From positions 1 to 63,049 of IMG/VR virus record IMGVR_UViG_3300027782_000082: a stretch of DNA of 63,049 bases; one strand, written 5' to 3'. The notes under the pieces are model-generated. The model ran no database searches. It saw only the letters and a list, made by a program, of their open reading frames with translations, and was not told where the DNA came from. The translations under genes were made by a program, and so were the position numbers. Position 1 is the stretch's first letter. Each line of letters begins with the position of its first letter. This DNA is from a virus. This document shows, one piece after another, positions 1 to 6,344 of the stretch.

Positions 1-1
1 T

Positions 2-337
2 AAGGGTTGGTTTGACCCAAAAGAAAAACAAAAACGGTTGATCACCAAAACACTAAAAGGACCACATGCTGAAAAAGCCATGGCAGACCTAAATGGTGAA
101 CCGTGGGTGGGTGTACTCAGCACCAATATTGATGTTAAGAATCCACGTTCTGGGTACTTTGAGCTTGATTGGAACGATAAATTCGTTGACATGTTGCGCA
201 ATGCAGGGTATACTGGTAGTACAGGTGAAGAAGTAGTCGATCGTTGGTTCAACGATCTTGCAAAAAACATTGCCGCTAGCGTCGACGAAGAGTCCAAATT
301 TGTTGCAGATGCGGATCGTCTTCCTCCTAGAGGCTAA
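2..337 (+). CDS. Hypothetical protein, 5' end cut by the window
   Basis: The frame is open from base 2 to the TAA at 335-337, giving 111 visible residues. A TTG at 38 could be read as a start, but codons upstream continue in frame (KGWFDPKEKQKR...) without a stop, so this is most likely the C-terminal part of a longer protein beginning outside the window. The visible part is mixed-charge and soluble (a GEPWVGV segment, then FELDWNDKFVDMLRNAGY), with no membrane segment or recognised motif. It lies 14 nt before the RNase H gene on the same strand. Function not recognised. Confidence 0.6.
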   Translation, partial: KGWFDPKEKQKRLITKTLKGPHAEKAMADLNGEPWVGVLSTNIDVKNPRSGYFELDWNDKFVDMLRNAGYTGSTGEEVVDRWFNDLAKNIAASVDEESKFVADADRLPPRG

Positions 338-351
338 CACAGAGAGAACTT

Positions 352-1332
352 ATGTCATATCTTTTGGTTGATACTGCTAACATGTTTTTCCGAGCACGTC
401 ACGTGGTACGTGGAGATGCTGATGAAAAGATTGGCATGGCATACCATATCATGTTTGCCAGCATTGCCAAGGCTTGGAGAGACTTCCAGGGCAAGCACGT
501 GATTTTCTGTCTCGAAGGTCGAAGCTGGCGCAAAGATGTAGACGTTAACTACAAGGCAAATCGTGCTGTGGCACGTGCCGCACTAACTGCAAAAGAAGCA
601 GAAGAAGACAAGATGTTTTGGGAAGCGTATGATGAGTTCACTACTTTCCTGGCAACCAAGACAAATGCCACAGTACTACAGCAAGGGCGATGCGAAGCTG
701 ACGACTTTATTGCACGTTGGATTCAACTGCACAACGATGACAATCATGTTATCGTTTCTAGCGACGGTGACTTCTATCAGTTGATTGCTCCTAATGTTCG
801 AATCTACAATGGCATCAGCAAGCAGACGATCACACATGAAGGTTTCTTTGATGAAAAAGGTAAGAAAGTCAAAGACAAGAAAACCAAGGAAGAACTGTCT
901 GCGCCGGACCCAGAATGGCTACTCTTCGAGAAGTGCATGCGCGGTGATGTCAGCGACAACATCTTCTCGGCGTTCCCAGGTGTGCGTACCAAAGGTAGCA
1001 AAAATAAAGTTGGACTACAGGAAGCGTTTTCAGATCGCAATAGCAAAGGCTACAACTGGAATAATCTCATGCTTCAGCGATGGGTTGACCATAATGGCAA
1101 CGAGCATAGGGTCAAGGATCGTTATGAGGCCAACAAACAATTGATTGACCTTACTGCACAACCAGACGACATTAAGGAATTGCTCGACGCGGCAATTTCT
1201 ACACAGGTGCAGAAAGAAACTACCAACCAAGTGGGATTACACTTGCTCAAGTTTTGTGGCAAATATAATCTTGCTCGTATCAGTGATGATGTCAAAGCAC
1301 ATTCCGATTACTTGTCAGCAGGCTACGCATGA
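352..1332 (+). CDS. rnh: RNase H / 5'-3' flap exonuclease (T4 Rnh-like)
   Basis: A 326-residue protein, close to the 305 residues of T4 RNase H, the FEN-family nuclease that removes RNA primers from lagging-strand fragments. The acidic metal-binding residues of the PIN/FEN fold are visible: LLVDTANMFFRARH at the N terminus, EADDFIARW near residues 115-122, SSDGDFYQLI near 136-145 and GDVSDN near 204-209. The segment after GDVSDN corresponds to the helix-hairpin-helix region. The start ATG follows a purine-rich AGAGAGAA site. The stop overlaps the next ATG (ATGA), so the two are translationally coupled. It probably works with the DNA ligase and replisome in Okazaki-fragment maturation. Confidence 0.88.
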   Translation: MSYLLVDTANMFFRARHVVRGDADEKIGMAYHIMFASIAKAWRDFQGKHVIFCLEGRSWRKDVDVNYKANRAVARAALTAKEAEEDKMFWEAYDEFTTFLATKTNATVLQQGRCEADDFIARWIQLHNDDNHVIVSSDGDFYQLIAPNVRIYNGISKQTITHEGFFDEKGKKVKDKKTKEELSAPDPEWLLFEKCMRGDVSDNIFSAFPGVRTKGSKNKVGLQEAFSDRNSKGYNWNNLMLQRWVDHNGNEHRVKDRYEANKQLIDLTAQPDDIKELLDAAISTQVQKETTNQVGLHLLKFCGKYNLARISDDVKAHSDYLSAGYA

Positions 1333-1829
1333 TATCCGCAAAAGTTGTTCTCAAAGATAAATTCTGGATGCTTCAAAAAGAAGGAGTGTCAGTTGGCACT
1401 TTGCGATTCGAAGCTGATCATATTTCTGTGATGCTTGACGGAAGTCCGTTGAAATTTGCTGATATCAATGAAGCAAAGTCTGCACTGGAAATAGTTGACT
1501 CGATCACATCAACTGTGTCCGGATCATCTAGACTGGAAGAAGCGTATGGTTATCCAACCGATCTTGAACGAGTTTTCAACCTGGTCGAAGATCAGGGATT
1601 GCCTTGTTATACCAAAGCAAAAAATAGCAAAGTAGTACATGCTGCCGGTTGGTATGGTATGCAACGAAACGGACTACATGCTGAAGCATTTTGTCCCAAG
1701 GTAAATACCCTCAAGACATATCCGTATATTGGGCCATTCAAGAGTCAGACTGATTTGAGAGTTGCCATGACTTCATGGAAAAGAAATGATAAATCGGGAT
1801 CTAACACCACTAGACAAGTTCTTAGCTAA
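1329..1829 (+). CDS. Hypothetical protein (166 aa)
   Basis: Starts at an ATG that overlaps the RNase H stop in an ATGA arrangement, so it is very likely translated from the same mRNA. The protein begins MISAKVVLKDKFWML, has a beta-rich N-terminal third, then an alternating charged helical region and a C-terminal WYGMQRNGLHAEAFCPKV segment. No catalytic motif, signal peptide or membrane helix is visible. Its position beside RNase H suggests a nucleic-acid-metabolism or small accessory role, but that is only context. The 3' end overlaps the next gene by 44 nt. Confidence 0.7.
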   Translation: MISAKVVLKDKFWMLQKEGVSVGTLRFEADHISVMLDGSPLKFADINEAKSALEIVDSITSTVSGSSRLEEAYGYPTDLERVFNLVEDQGLPCYTKAKNSKVVHAAGWYGMQRNGLHAEAFCPKVNTLKTYPYIGPFKSQTDLRVAMTSWKRNDKSGSNTTRQVLS

Positions 1830-2001
1830 AGTAAAAGATGCAAGTCGCCAGGGCCTCAAAGAGGTTAGATTAGACACCAGAGACGCAATAGAGATCACCA
1901 CCCTCCTGACTCAAATTTTACTCAAACAACAGATTGCTACTGTACCAAAAGATGTTGTGCCTGCATCTCTTTCAAAATCAATGGATGGTGGTAAATTCTA
2001 A
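1786..2001 (+). CDS. Hypothetical small protein (71 aa)
   Basis: Begins at ATG 1786 inside the end of the preceding gene, preceded by a GGAAAAG ribosome-binding site. Sequence pattern: MINRDLTPLDKFLAKVKDA, then a helical stretch rich in K/R and D/E, and an ITTLLTQILLKQQ helix. It is soluble and probably all-helical. The last base of its TAA is the first base of the next ATG (TAATG), which implies coupling. No function recognised. Confidence 0.65.
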   Translation: MINRDLTPLDKFLAKVKDASRQGLKEVRLDTRDAIEITTLLTQILLKQQIATVPKDVVPASLSKSMDGGKF

Positions 2002-2159
2002 TGAAAACAAGATTTGTCAGCATTGTGGTTGGCGCATTGATAATTGTCATATTTGCTATGAATTTTGAAGTGATACAGTATCAAGCTAGAGAAATCGTAT
2101 ACAAGCAATCCGCTGTTCCTACTACCGCTAAACAAGAGCCAAAGCAATGCTGGATCTAG
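2001..2159 (+). CDS. Small single-pass membrane protein (52 aa)
   Basis: A 52-codon ORF whose ATG shares one base with the preceding stop (TAATG). The N terminus is MKTRF followed by a continuous hydrophobic stretch (VSIVVGALIIVIFAMNF, about residues 6-22). This is either a transmembrane anchor or an uncleaved signal, with a hydrophilic tail ending in KQEPKQCWI. A positive N terminus before one hydrophobic segment predicts insertion in the inner membrane with the C terminus outside. Small membrane proteins of this kind are common in phages (for example in lysis control or superinfection exclusion), but nothing identifies the role. Confidence 0.55.
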   Translation: MKTRFVSIVVGALIIVIFAMNFEVIQYQAREIVYKQSAVPTTAKQEPKQCWI

Positions 2160-2192
2160 CATAAAAATACCGCTATAAAAAACCCACTTGGT

Positions 2193-2200
2193 CATAAATA
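2193..2200 (+). promoter_or_regulatory. Late-promoter-like box CATAAATA
   Basis: An exact 7/8 match to the T4 late promoter core TATAAATA, 31 nt before ATG 2231. gp55, the sigma factor that reads such boxes in T4, is encoded at 53155. Assignment rests on position and motif only. Confidence 0.5.
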
Positions 2201-2201
2201 A

Positions 2202-2227
2202 CTGAGCATAGAAAGAAGAGAGCTCAG
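2202..2227 (+). promoter_or_regulatory. Hairpin presenting a Shine-Dalgarno in its loop
   Basis: CTGAGC (2202-2207) pairs perfectly with GCTCAG (2222-2227). The 14-nt loop is purine-rich (AAAGAAGAGA) and contains the likely ribosome-binding site of the gene starting at 2231. If transcription starts from the box at 2193-2200, this hairpin would be at the very 5' end of the mRNA. Confidence 0.4.
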
Positions 2228-2230
2228 ACA

Positions 2231-2533
2231 ATGGCCAGACCTAAACCAACAATACTGTTAGAAATAACAAACAAGAAGACCTACAAGAGTGACCAAGTTT
2301 TGGAAGCAGATGCGATCTATGCTGTGTTCCACGACAGTAAGCCAATCAATCTTCGCATGGTCAATAGCCTAGTCAATTACCCTGGACCCAAGTACAAGAA
2401 GGTCAGCTTTAGCAATCCCGGACATGCTTACAATCTAGCACAGAAGCTAAACAAACAATTCAACACCAAGGGATTCGAAGTATATGAACTCAAGTCAGGA
2501 AGATGTTTGGGAAGTGAAGACCCCGCTAGTTGA
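2231..2533 (+). CDS. Hypothetical protein (100 aa)
   Basis: A 100-residue basic protein beginning MARPKPTILLEITNKKTYKSD, with alternating short beta-like segments and a C-terminal helix (HAYNLAQKLNKQFNTKGFEV). It is preceded by a late-type TAAATA box and an SD-containing hairpin, so it probably heads a transcription unit that continues through the two putative head-internal proteins downstream. No domain is recognised. The 3' end overlaps the next gene by 50 nt. Confidence 0.65.
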   Translation: MARPKPTILLEITNKKTYKSDQVLEADAIYAVFHDSKPINLRMVNSLVNYPGPKYKKVSFSNPGHAYNLAQKLNKQFNTKGFEVYELKSGRCLGSEDPAS

Positions 2534-2867
2534 GACTGTACTGCGAGAAGTTTCTCCATTACATCCAACCCCATTAACTCCTTTCCAAATTTTTCAAAAT
2601 TATAGAGACGGGCGCGGCACAAGGTTCACTACCCTGGGAATGAAACTAGCCAAGCAGGTGTTCGAAGCCTACACCGTGCGCATTCCAAAAGATACACCAA
2701 TAAAAGCTAAATATCTAACGGCACTGGATAGACACATGCAGTGGCCCTATTTCCTTGACCGCAATAGATTGATATTGTTCAATGAGATGGATGCCATGGA
2801 ATTTACGCTGTTCGGCGGTGACCTTGAAAGTTGGTGTGAAGGTAAAGAACCTGGGCGTGGAATATGA
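2484..2867 (+). CDS. Hypothetical protein (127 aa)
   Basis: Begins within the preceding gene (50-nt overlap). The ATG at 2484 has only a weak ribosome-binding site, and an in-frame GTG at 2514 after GGAAG is an alternative start. The conserved-looking core runs from LTPFQIFQNYRDGRGTRFTT through LDRHMQWPYFLDRNRLILFN. This part is aromatic-rich and acidic at the C terminus. It ends in a 4-nt ATGA overlap with the GNAT-HD gene. No function recognised. Confidence 0.6.
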   Translation: MNSSQEDVWEVKTPLVETVLREVSPLHPTPLTPFQIFQNYRDGRGTRFTTLGMKLAKQVFEAYTVRIPKDTPIKAKYLTALDRHMQWPYFLDRNRLILFNEMDAMEFTLFGGDLESWCEGKEPGRGI

Positions 2868-3982
2868 GACTTTACGAACTTATTAACGAAACTGCTATTA
2901 GACTTTCTGGCTCTTCAGATAAGGCAAAGGCATGGATAAAGAAAGTCTATGACTTGTACCCGCAGACTTGGCAGAACAATCACGTGATGCCACTGGGAGG
3001 TTCTGGCGATGACCAACAGTTTGCTATGTTTGAACTGGAGCCTAGTTTTTCCAAACGCGGTGCAGTGGAAGTCAAGTGGTTTCAAGCATACCCATTGCGA
3101 CAAGGTGTTGGTTCACGTGCCATGAAAGAATTGCAACGCATGGCACAAGAAGATGGCATCGCACTGACACTTTATCCTTGGGACAAAGGTCAGGTGAGCC
3201 AAAGCAAACTGACCAAGTTCTACAAAGGCCATGGGTTCAAACCTACCACCAAGGGTGCCAAGAACATGGCATGGAATCCAGTTGAAGAGGGGCGCGAAGA
3301 AGCATTACACTTTGCAACTCAAGCACATGCCGGTCAAACTCGGGCAGGCGGCGCACCTTATATTTCTCATCCTGTACGTGTTGCTCAGCATGTTGAACAA
3401 TGGAAGAAGTCTCATAATATAGAAGCATTGATCAGTGCGGCTTACCTACATGACACCCTAGAAGATACAGATACCACGCATGAAGCCTTGCACGACTTGT
3501 TTGGCGGATTGGTTGCATCACTAGTGCAAGAACTAACAAGCGATCCAGAAGAAATTAAAAAAGTAGGTAAGGCTGCGTACCTGGCGCATAAGATGGCTGC
3601 AATGAGCAGTTATGCTCTTGTTATCAAACTTGCTGACAGATTAGATAATGTCAAAGACATTACCACTGCTAAAACACCAGAATGGCGTACAAAGTACAAA
3701 GCAGAAACAGAACATATATTAGATTACATTGAAAAGAATCGTGCGCTGAGTGGTACACATCAAAAGCTAATTGAATTGATACGTAATAAGCTACAAGAAC
3801 TTCAGACCGTAGATGAAAACTTTGATGATGGGAAAAATCCTGGACGCAAAGGACTGAGCCAGCGTGTGGGCATACCCAAGAACGCAACTGTTTCACAGCT
3901 AGAGAAACATGCTAAAGCCCCGGGCGAAGAAGGAAGAATGGCTCGCTGGCAACTAAATATGCGAAGAGGACGCAACAAATGA
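2864..3982 (+). CDS. GNAT acetyltransferase - RelA/SpoT-type HD alarmone hydrolase fusion with capsid-targeting-like N terminus
   Basis: A 372-residue multidomain protein. Residues 1-10 (MRLYELINET) match the T4 capsid-targeting peptide pattern, with an I/L-x-E cleavage site after E9. Residues about 20-135 form a GNAT domain; the acetyl-CoA loop is at LRQGVGSRA (78-86). Residues about 140-295 form an HD domain of the SpoT/MESH1 type. R160, H169, H196-D197, E200-D201 and D258 (ADRLDN) match the residues that bind Mn2+ and ppGpp in Rel enzymes, so the hydrolase site looks intact. There is no synthetase domain. The C-terminal 55 residues are basic (GRKGLSQRVG...RWQLNMRRGRNK). Family knowledge: such HD enzymes hydrolyse (p)ppGpp to GDP/GTP. 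Inference: it may be packaged in the head and injected to relax the stringent response. It is coupled by ATGA overlap to the next gene, which has the same N-terminal pattern. Confidence 0.8.
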   Translation: MRLYELINETAIRLSGSSDKAKAWIKKVYDLYPQTWQNNHVMPLGGSGDDQQFAMFELEPSFSKRGAVEVKWFQAYPLRQGVGSRAMKELQRMAQEDGIALTLYPWDKGQVSQSKLTKFYKGHGFKPTTKGAKNMAWNPVEEGREEALHFATQAHAGQTRAGGAPYISHPVRVAQHVEQWKKSHNIEALISAAYLHDTLEDTDTTHEALHDLFGGLVASLVQELTSDPEEIKKVGKAAYLAHKMAAMSSYALVIKLADRLDNVKDITTAKTPEWRTKYKAETEHILDYIEKNRALSGTHQKLIELIRNKLQELQTVDENFDDGKNPGRKGLSQRVGIPKNATVSQLEKHAKAPGEEGRMARWQLNMRRGRNK

Positions 3983-5355
3983 AAATCCATGACATTATAA
4001 CCGAAGCAAAGCAAGACAAGAAGCCCAAGCTACCTGCTGGTGCCAAAAAGATGAACGGCTTGACTGTGATTCCACTGGATGCATTTGTTGATCAACCTAT
4101 AAAAGAAGGCGGAGATGGCGAAACTCCAAAAAGCAGAGGCATTGCTGATGGTTACTATGGTCGTCCGCCAAACCCACACAAGTATGCAAAAGACAGCACA
4201 GGTAAAAATGTTCGCGTCAAACTAACTGATCCTGCTGAAATTGCCGAATACATGGCAGGTTATAAAGATGATTCGTTTGGTTCCAAGGCCTATGAAGGTG
4301 TCAACGAAGCACCTGGTGATTTTGGCCTAGGTGCTAGCACACGTACTGCTAGTGATGATGAGATGCAGGCTTATGCAAAGCGCATCAAGGACAAAGAGAA
4401 GAACAAGCTAGACCCATACAACATGCCTTATGTGCATGGTTCCAACATACAGATCAAAGACGAAGGCGGCAAGGACTACAACTTGGATGCTCTTCGCAAT
4501 GCTATCACAGAACGTCCTACAAAGATCCTCAAGCAAAATGAAAAGATGCAACACAGTGATGGATCCAGCAGTATCTTCTTCAACGTAGGATTGCCTGCTC
4601 TTAAAGGACTCGCTGTAAATGAACAAACAGGTGAATTTGTTATTGTTGACACTTGCCCTGGTGCTGGTGCTTGCAAAACTTTCTGTTATGCAATGAAAGG
4701 TTCTTACGTGATGTTCAAGGCAGTGAGCATGAACCAAACACGCATGCTGAACTTCTTGCTCAACGACCCCGAAGGCTTTGCCGACGAAATGAGCAGTGAA
4801 CTACGTTCTGCTCAACGCAAGTTTGCCAAAGACGGTACCAAGGTAATTGTGCGCTGGCACGATGCTGGTGACTTCTTCAGCCCAGAATATCTTGCACTGG
4901 CATACAGCATCGCTCGCAAGTTCCCTACTGTAGATTTCTACGCTTATACCAAACTGGCCGATGTTGCCAGCGGAGACAAGCCAGCCAACTTCAAAATGAA
5001 CTTCTCCGGTGGTGCCAAAGGCAGCGAAGAAAAACAGATCAACTTCCAAAAGGTCAAGCACAGTCGTGTGGTGCCGAAGGACATGTTCTTTGATCTTATT
5101 TCTCGCAAGGGCAACAACCTGATCAAGGATGCAAAAGGCCGCATGCAATTTGCCAGCCAAGAGAACCTGGACACTTTCAAACAGCGCCTGGCCCAACAGT
5201 ACAAGATTGATAGAAACAGCATCATCACGTATGACCAGATGATGGCTACCAAAGACAGCGGCAAGCCAACTTGGAACGTGATTGTTATGCCTGGCGATGG
5301 TGATGACTCTGCTAACCGCAACGACGTGTTGGGTAGCTATCTCTTGTTCCATTGA
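3979..5355 (+). CDS. GP88-family protein with capsid-targeting-like N terminus
   Basis: A 458-residue protein overlapping the previous gene by 4 nt. The N terminus MKIHDIITEAKQ matches the T4 capsid-targeting pattern (cleavage expected after E9), and a second IKE|GG site is at residues 41-44. After a Lys/Asp-rich linker, the C-terminal two thirds carry features I associate with the phage 'gene product 88' family. These are a cysteine cluster CPGAGACKTFCYA (C226, C232, C236), the motif RWHDAGDFFSPEYLALAY near residues 290-307 and FYAYTK near 320. The reaction is unknown. The cysteine spacing suggests a metal or Fe-S site, but that is inference. With its neighbour it looks like an injected head protein. 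Confidence 0.7.
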   Translation: MKIHDIITEAKQDKKPKLPAGAKKMNGLTVIPLDAFVDQPIKEGGDGETPKSRGIADGYYGRPPNPHKYAKDSTGKNVRVKLTDPAEIAEYMAGYKDDSFGSKAYEGVNEAPGDFGLGASTRTASDDEMQAYAKRIKDKEKNKLDPYNMPYVHGSNIQIKDEGGKDYNLDALRNAITERPTKILKQNEKMQHSDGSSSIFFNVGLPALKGLAVNEQTGEFVIVDTCPGAGACKTFCYAMKGSYVMFKAVSMNQTRMLNFLLNDPEGFADEMSSELRSAQRKFAKDGTKVIVRWHDAGDFFSPEYLALAYSIARKFPTVDFYAYTKLADVASGDKPANFKMNFSGGAKGSEEKQINFQKVKHSRVVPKDMFFDLISRKGNNLIKDAKGRMQFASQENLDTFKQRLAQQYKIDRNSIITYDQMMATKDSGKPTWNVIVMPGDGDDSANRNDVLGSYLLFH

Positions 5356-5356
5356 T

Positions 5357-5434
5357 ATGAATCCAGACCAATACCCTGTATACCCAGAGGATGATGGCAG
5401 TGACCGTCCGAGAAATCCTTACAGCCCTGTATGA
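5357..5434 (+). CDS. Micro-ORF 1 (25 aa)
   Basis: ATG 5357 is one base after the preceding TGA. The product MNPDQYPVYPEDDGSDRP... is acidic and proline-rich. Its TGA overlaps the next ATG (ATGA at 5431-5434), the coupling style used by real genes here. No family recognised; translation is unproven. Confidence 0.3.
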   Translation: MNPDQYPVYPEDDGSDRPRNPYSPV

Positions 5435-5526
5435 AGGACTGGCACGATTTGGCCTGGGCCAAGTGGGAATACCATGGCCAGAGGAAACAGACAAATCCAA
5501 ACACCCTTAGGACCCGTTATTCGTAA
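5431..5526 (+). CDS. Micro-ORF 2 (31 aa)
   Basis: Begins in the ATGA overlap with micro-ORF 1. The product MKDWHDLAWAKWEYHGQRKQ... is rich in Trp and basic residues. It overlaps micro-ORF 3 in another frame, so at most some of the three are real. Nothing identifies a function. Confidence 0.3.
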   Translation: MKDWHDLAWAKWEYHGQRKQTNPNTLRTRYS

Positions 5527-5614
5527 CGGCGGTGTGGGCGGCCACTGCTCGCATGCAACAGGAGTCGTGCCCTTTAGCATGCAAAGTGTGGCATTTTTAC
5601 AACACATTGCGTAA
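5474..5614 (+). CDS. Micro-ORF 3 (46 aa)
   Basis: A 46-codon ORF, MARGNRQIQTPLGPVIRNGG..., rich in Gly and His with a hydrophobic C terminus. It covers the last coding-like stretch before the tandem hairpin element at 5626-5697. Overlap with micro-ORF 2 lowers confidence. Confidence 0.3.
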   Translation: MARGNRQIQTPLGPVIRNGGVGGHCSHATGVVPFSMQSVAFLQHIA

Positions 5615-5625
5615 ATAGCCCGAAA

Positions 5626-5694
5626 GCTAAGTCATTGATTTTGCTAGGGTTTTTATCGTACCCTAGCTAAGTTGTTGATTTTGCTAGGGTTTTT
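5626..5694 (+). repeat. 29-bp direct repeat, two copies 40 bp apart
   Basis: Copies at 5626-5654 and 5666-5694 agree at 27 of 29 positions. Each contains GATTTTGCTAGGGTTTTT. The spacer contains ACCCTAG, which is complementary to the CTAGGGT in each copy, creating two alternative hairpins. Confidence 0.8.
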
Positions 5695-5697
5695 TTC
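5644..5697 (+). terminator. Mutually exclusive hairpins; the second is a rho-independent terminator candidate
   Basis: ACCCTAG (5660-5666) can pair with CTAGGGT at 5644-5650 (9-nt loop) or with CTAGGGT at 5684-5690 (17-nt loop). Only the second is followed by an uninterrupted T-run, so it has terminator form. The first would preclude it, as in attenuators. It separates the head-protein operon from the promoter at 5722. Confidence 0.55.
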
Positions 5698-5721
5698 TGG
5701 GTTTTTCCTGGAAAAAAGTGG

Positions 5722-5750
5722 TTGACGCCCAACCCAGTTCAGTGCATAAT
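5722..5750 (+). promoter_or_regulatory. Sigma70-type promoter
   Basis: TTGACG at 5722-5727, a 17-nt spacer, then CATAAT at 5745-5750. The predicted transcription start, about 7 nt downstream, coincides with ATG 5757, implying a leaderless mRNA. Confidence 0.75.
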
Positions 5751-5756
5751 ACGAGT

Positions 5757-5924
5757 ATGATGAAACAGAAGCTCACCATAACAGTCAACGCACCGCGCAA
5801 GCGCACCCGCGCCCATGCTGTGCTCTTTTTGGACTCACGCTATAAACAGCGCACGGTTAAGTCCGAGCGTCTTTATGACCGTAAGCGCCAAAAAGAGGTT
5901 GACCGTAAAGCGAGTCTGCTGTAA
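5757..5924 (+). CDS. Small basic protein (55 aa), leaderless start
   Basis: A GTG at 5718 would give 68 residues, but it lies upstream of a strong sigma70 promoter (5722-5750) and cannot be on that transcript. ATG 5757 (followed by another ATG) is therefore chosen. The product MMKQKLTITVNAPRKRTRAH... is strongly basic, with many Arg/Lys spread along the length, so it may bind nucleic acid. No ribosome-binding site can exist between the promoter and the start. Function unknown. Confidence 0.6.
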   Translation: MMKQKLTITVNAPRKRTRAHAVLFLDSRYKQRTVKSERLYDRKRQKEVDRKASLL

Positions 5925-5981
5925 CATCATAAATGGGTAGGGCATGTCGCACTACTCAAACACACAGAGAGGTAATTTACC

Positions 5982-6248
5982 ATGGCTTCCAAGTCACTCA
6001 AGACGTTCAAGTTCGTTGGCGTTTCTTTGCTCAATGGCAATGTTAAGGCCCGTTTCACGAACGATACTGCAACCCGCATCAAGGTGATGCAACGTGGTGG
6101 TCACACCAACATTGAGTTCACCGAACTCCCCCGCGAAATGACCAAGGCTGAGATTGAGAGCGAAGGTATGCTCCAGAAGGCTTTGGCTTCTTATAAGGGC
6201 GCCGCTCCTGCGGAGAAGCCTGCCAAGCCAGCGAAGGCTGTTGCTTAA
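5982..6248 (+). CDS. Hypothetical protein (88 aa)
   Basis: Begins MASKSLKTFKFVGVSLLNGN after an AGAGAGG ribosome-binding site. Residues 1-60 look like a small beta-rich fold; the C terminus (AAPAEKPAKPAKAVA) is a low-complexity Ala/Pro/Lys tail. It is 57 nt downstream of the basic 55-residue protein and probably on the same transcript. The transcript may end at the inverted repeat at 6258-6289. No function recognised. Confidence 0.7.
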   Translation: MASKSLKTFKFVGVSLLNGNVKARFTNDTATRIKVMQRGGHTNIEFTELPREMTKAEIESEGMLQKALASYKGAAPAEKPAKPAKAVA

Positions 6249-6257
6249 ATGCAACAC

Positions 6258-6289
6258 GTGTCAAGAGCTTGGTAACAGGCTCTTGACAC
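6258..6289 (+). terminator. 11-bp perfect inverted repeat overlapping the next promoter
   Basis: GTGTCAAGAGC (6258-6268) and GCTCTTGACAC (6279-6289) are perfect complements around a 10-nt loop. The right arm contains the -35 box TTGACA (6283-6288) of the following promoter. There is no T-run, so it may be a weak terminator, an operator, or both. Confidence 0.55.
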
Positions 6290-6310
6290 AATGCCTACAT
6301 AGTGTATAAT
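6283..6310 (+). promoter_or_regulatory. Sigma70-type promoter for the MoxR gene
   Basis: TTGACA (6283-6288), 16-nt spacer, TATAAT (6305-6310): both boxes are exact consensus. It lies 34 nt before ATG 6345. Confidence 0.85.
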
Positions 6311-6344
6311 GTAGACATGTTCAACGCTAAGAGGAAAACTTAAA

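Noticed and set aside
4801-5352. 183-residue minus-strand ORF
   Set aside because: Antisense shadow of the GP88-family gene, which has conserved motifs and an ATGA-coupled start.
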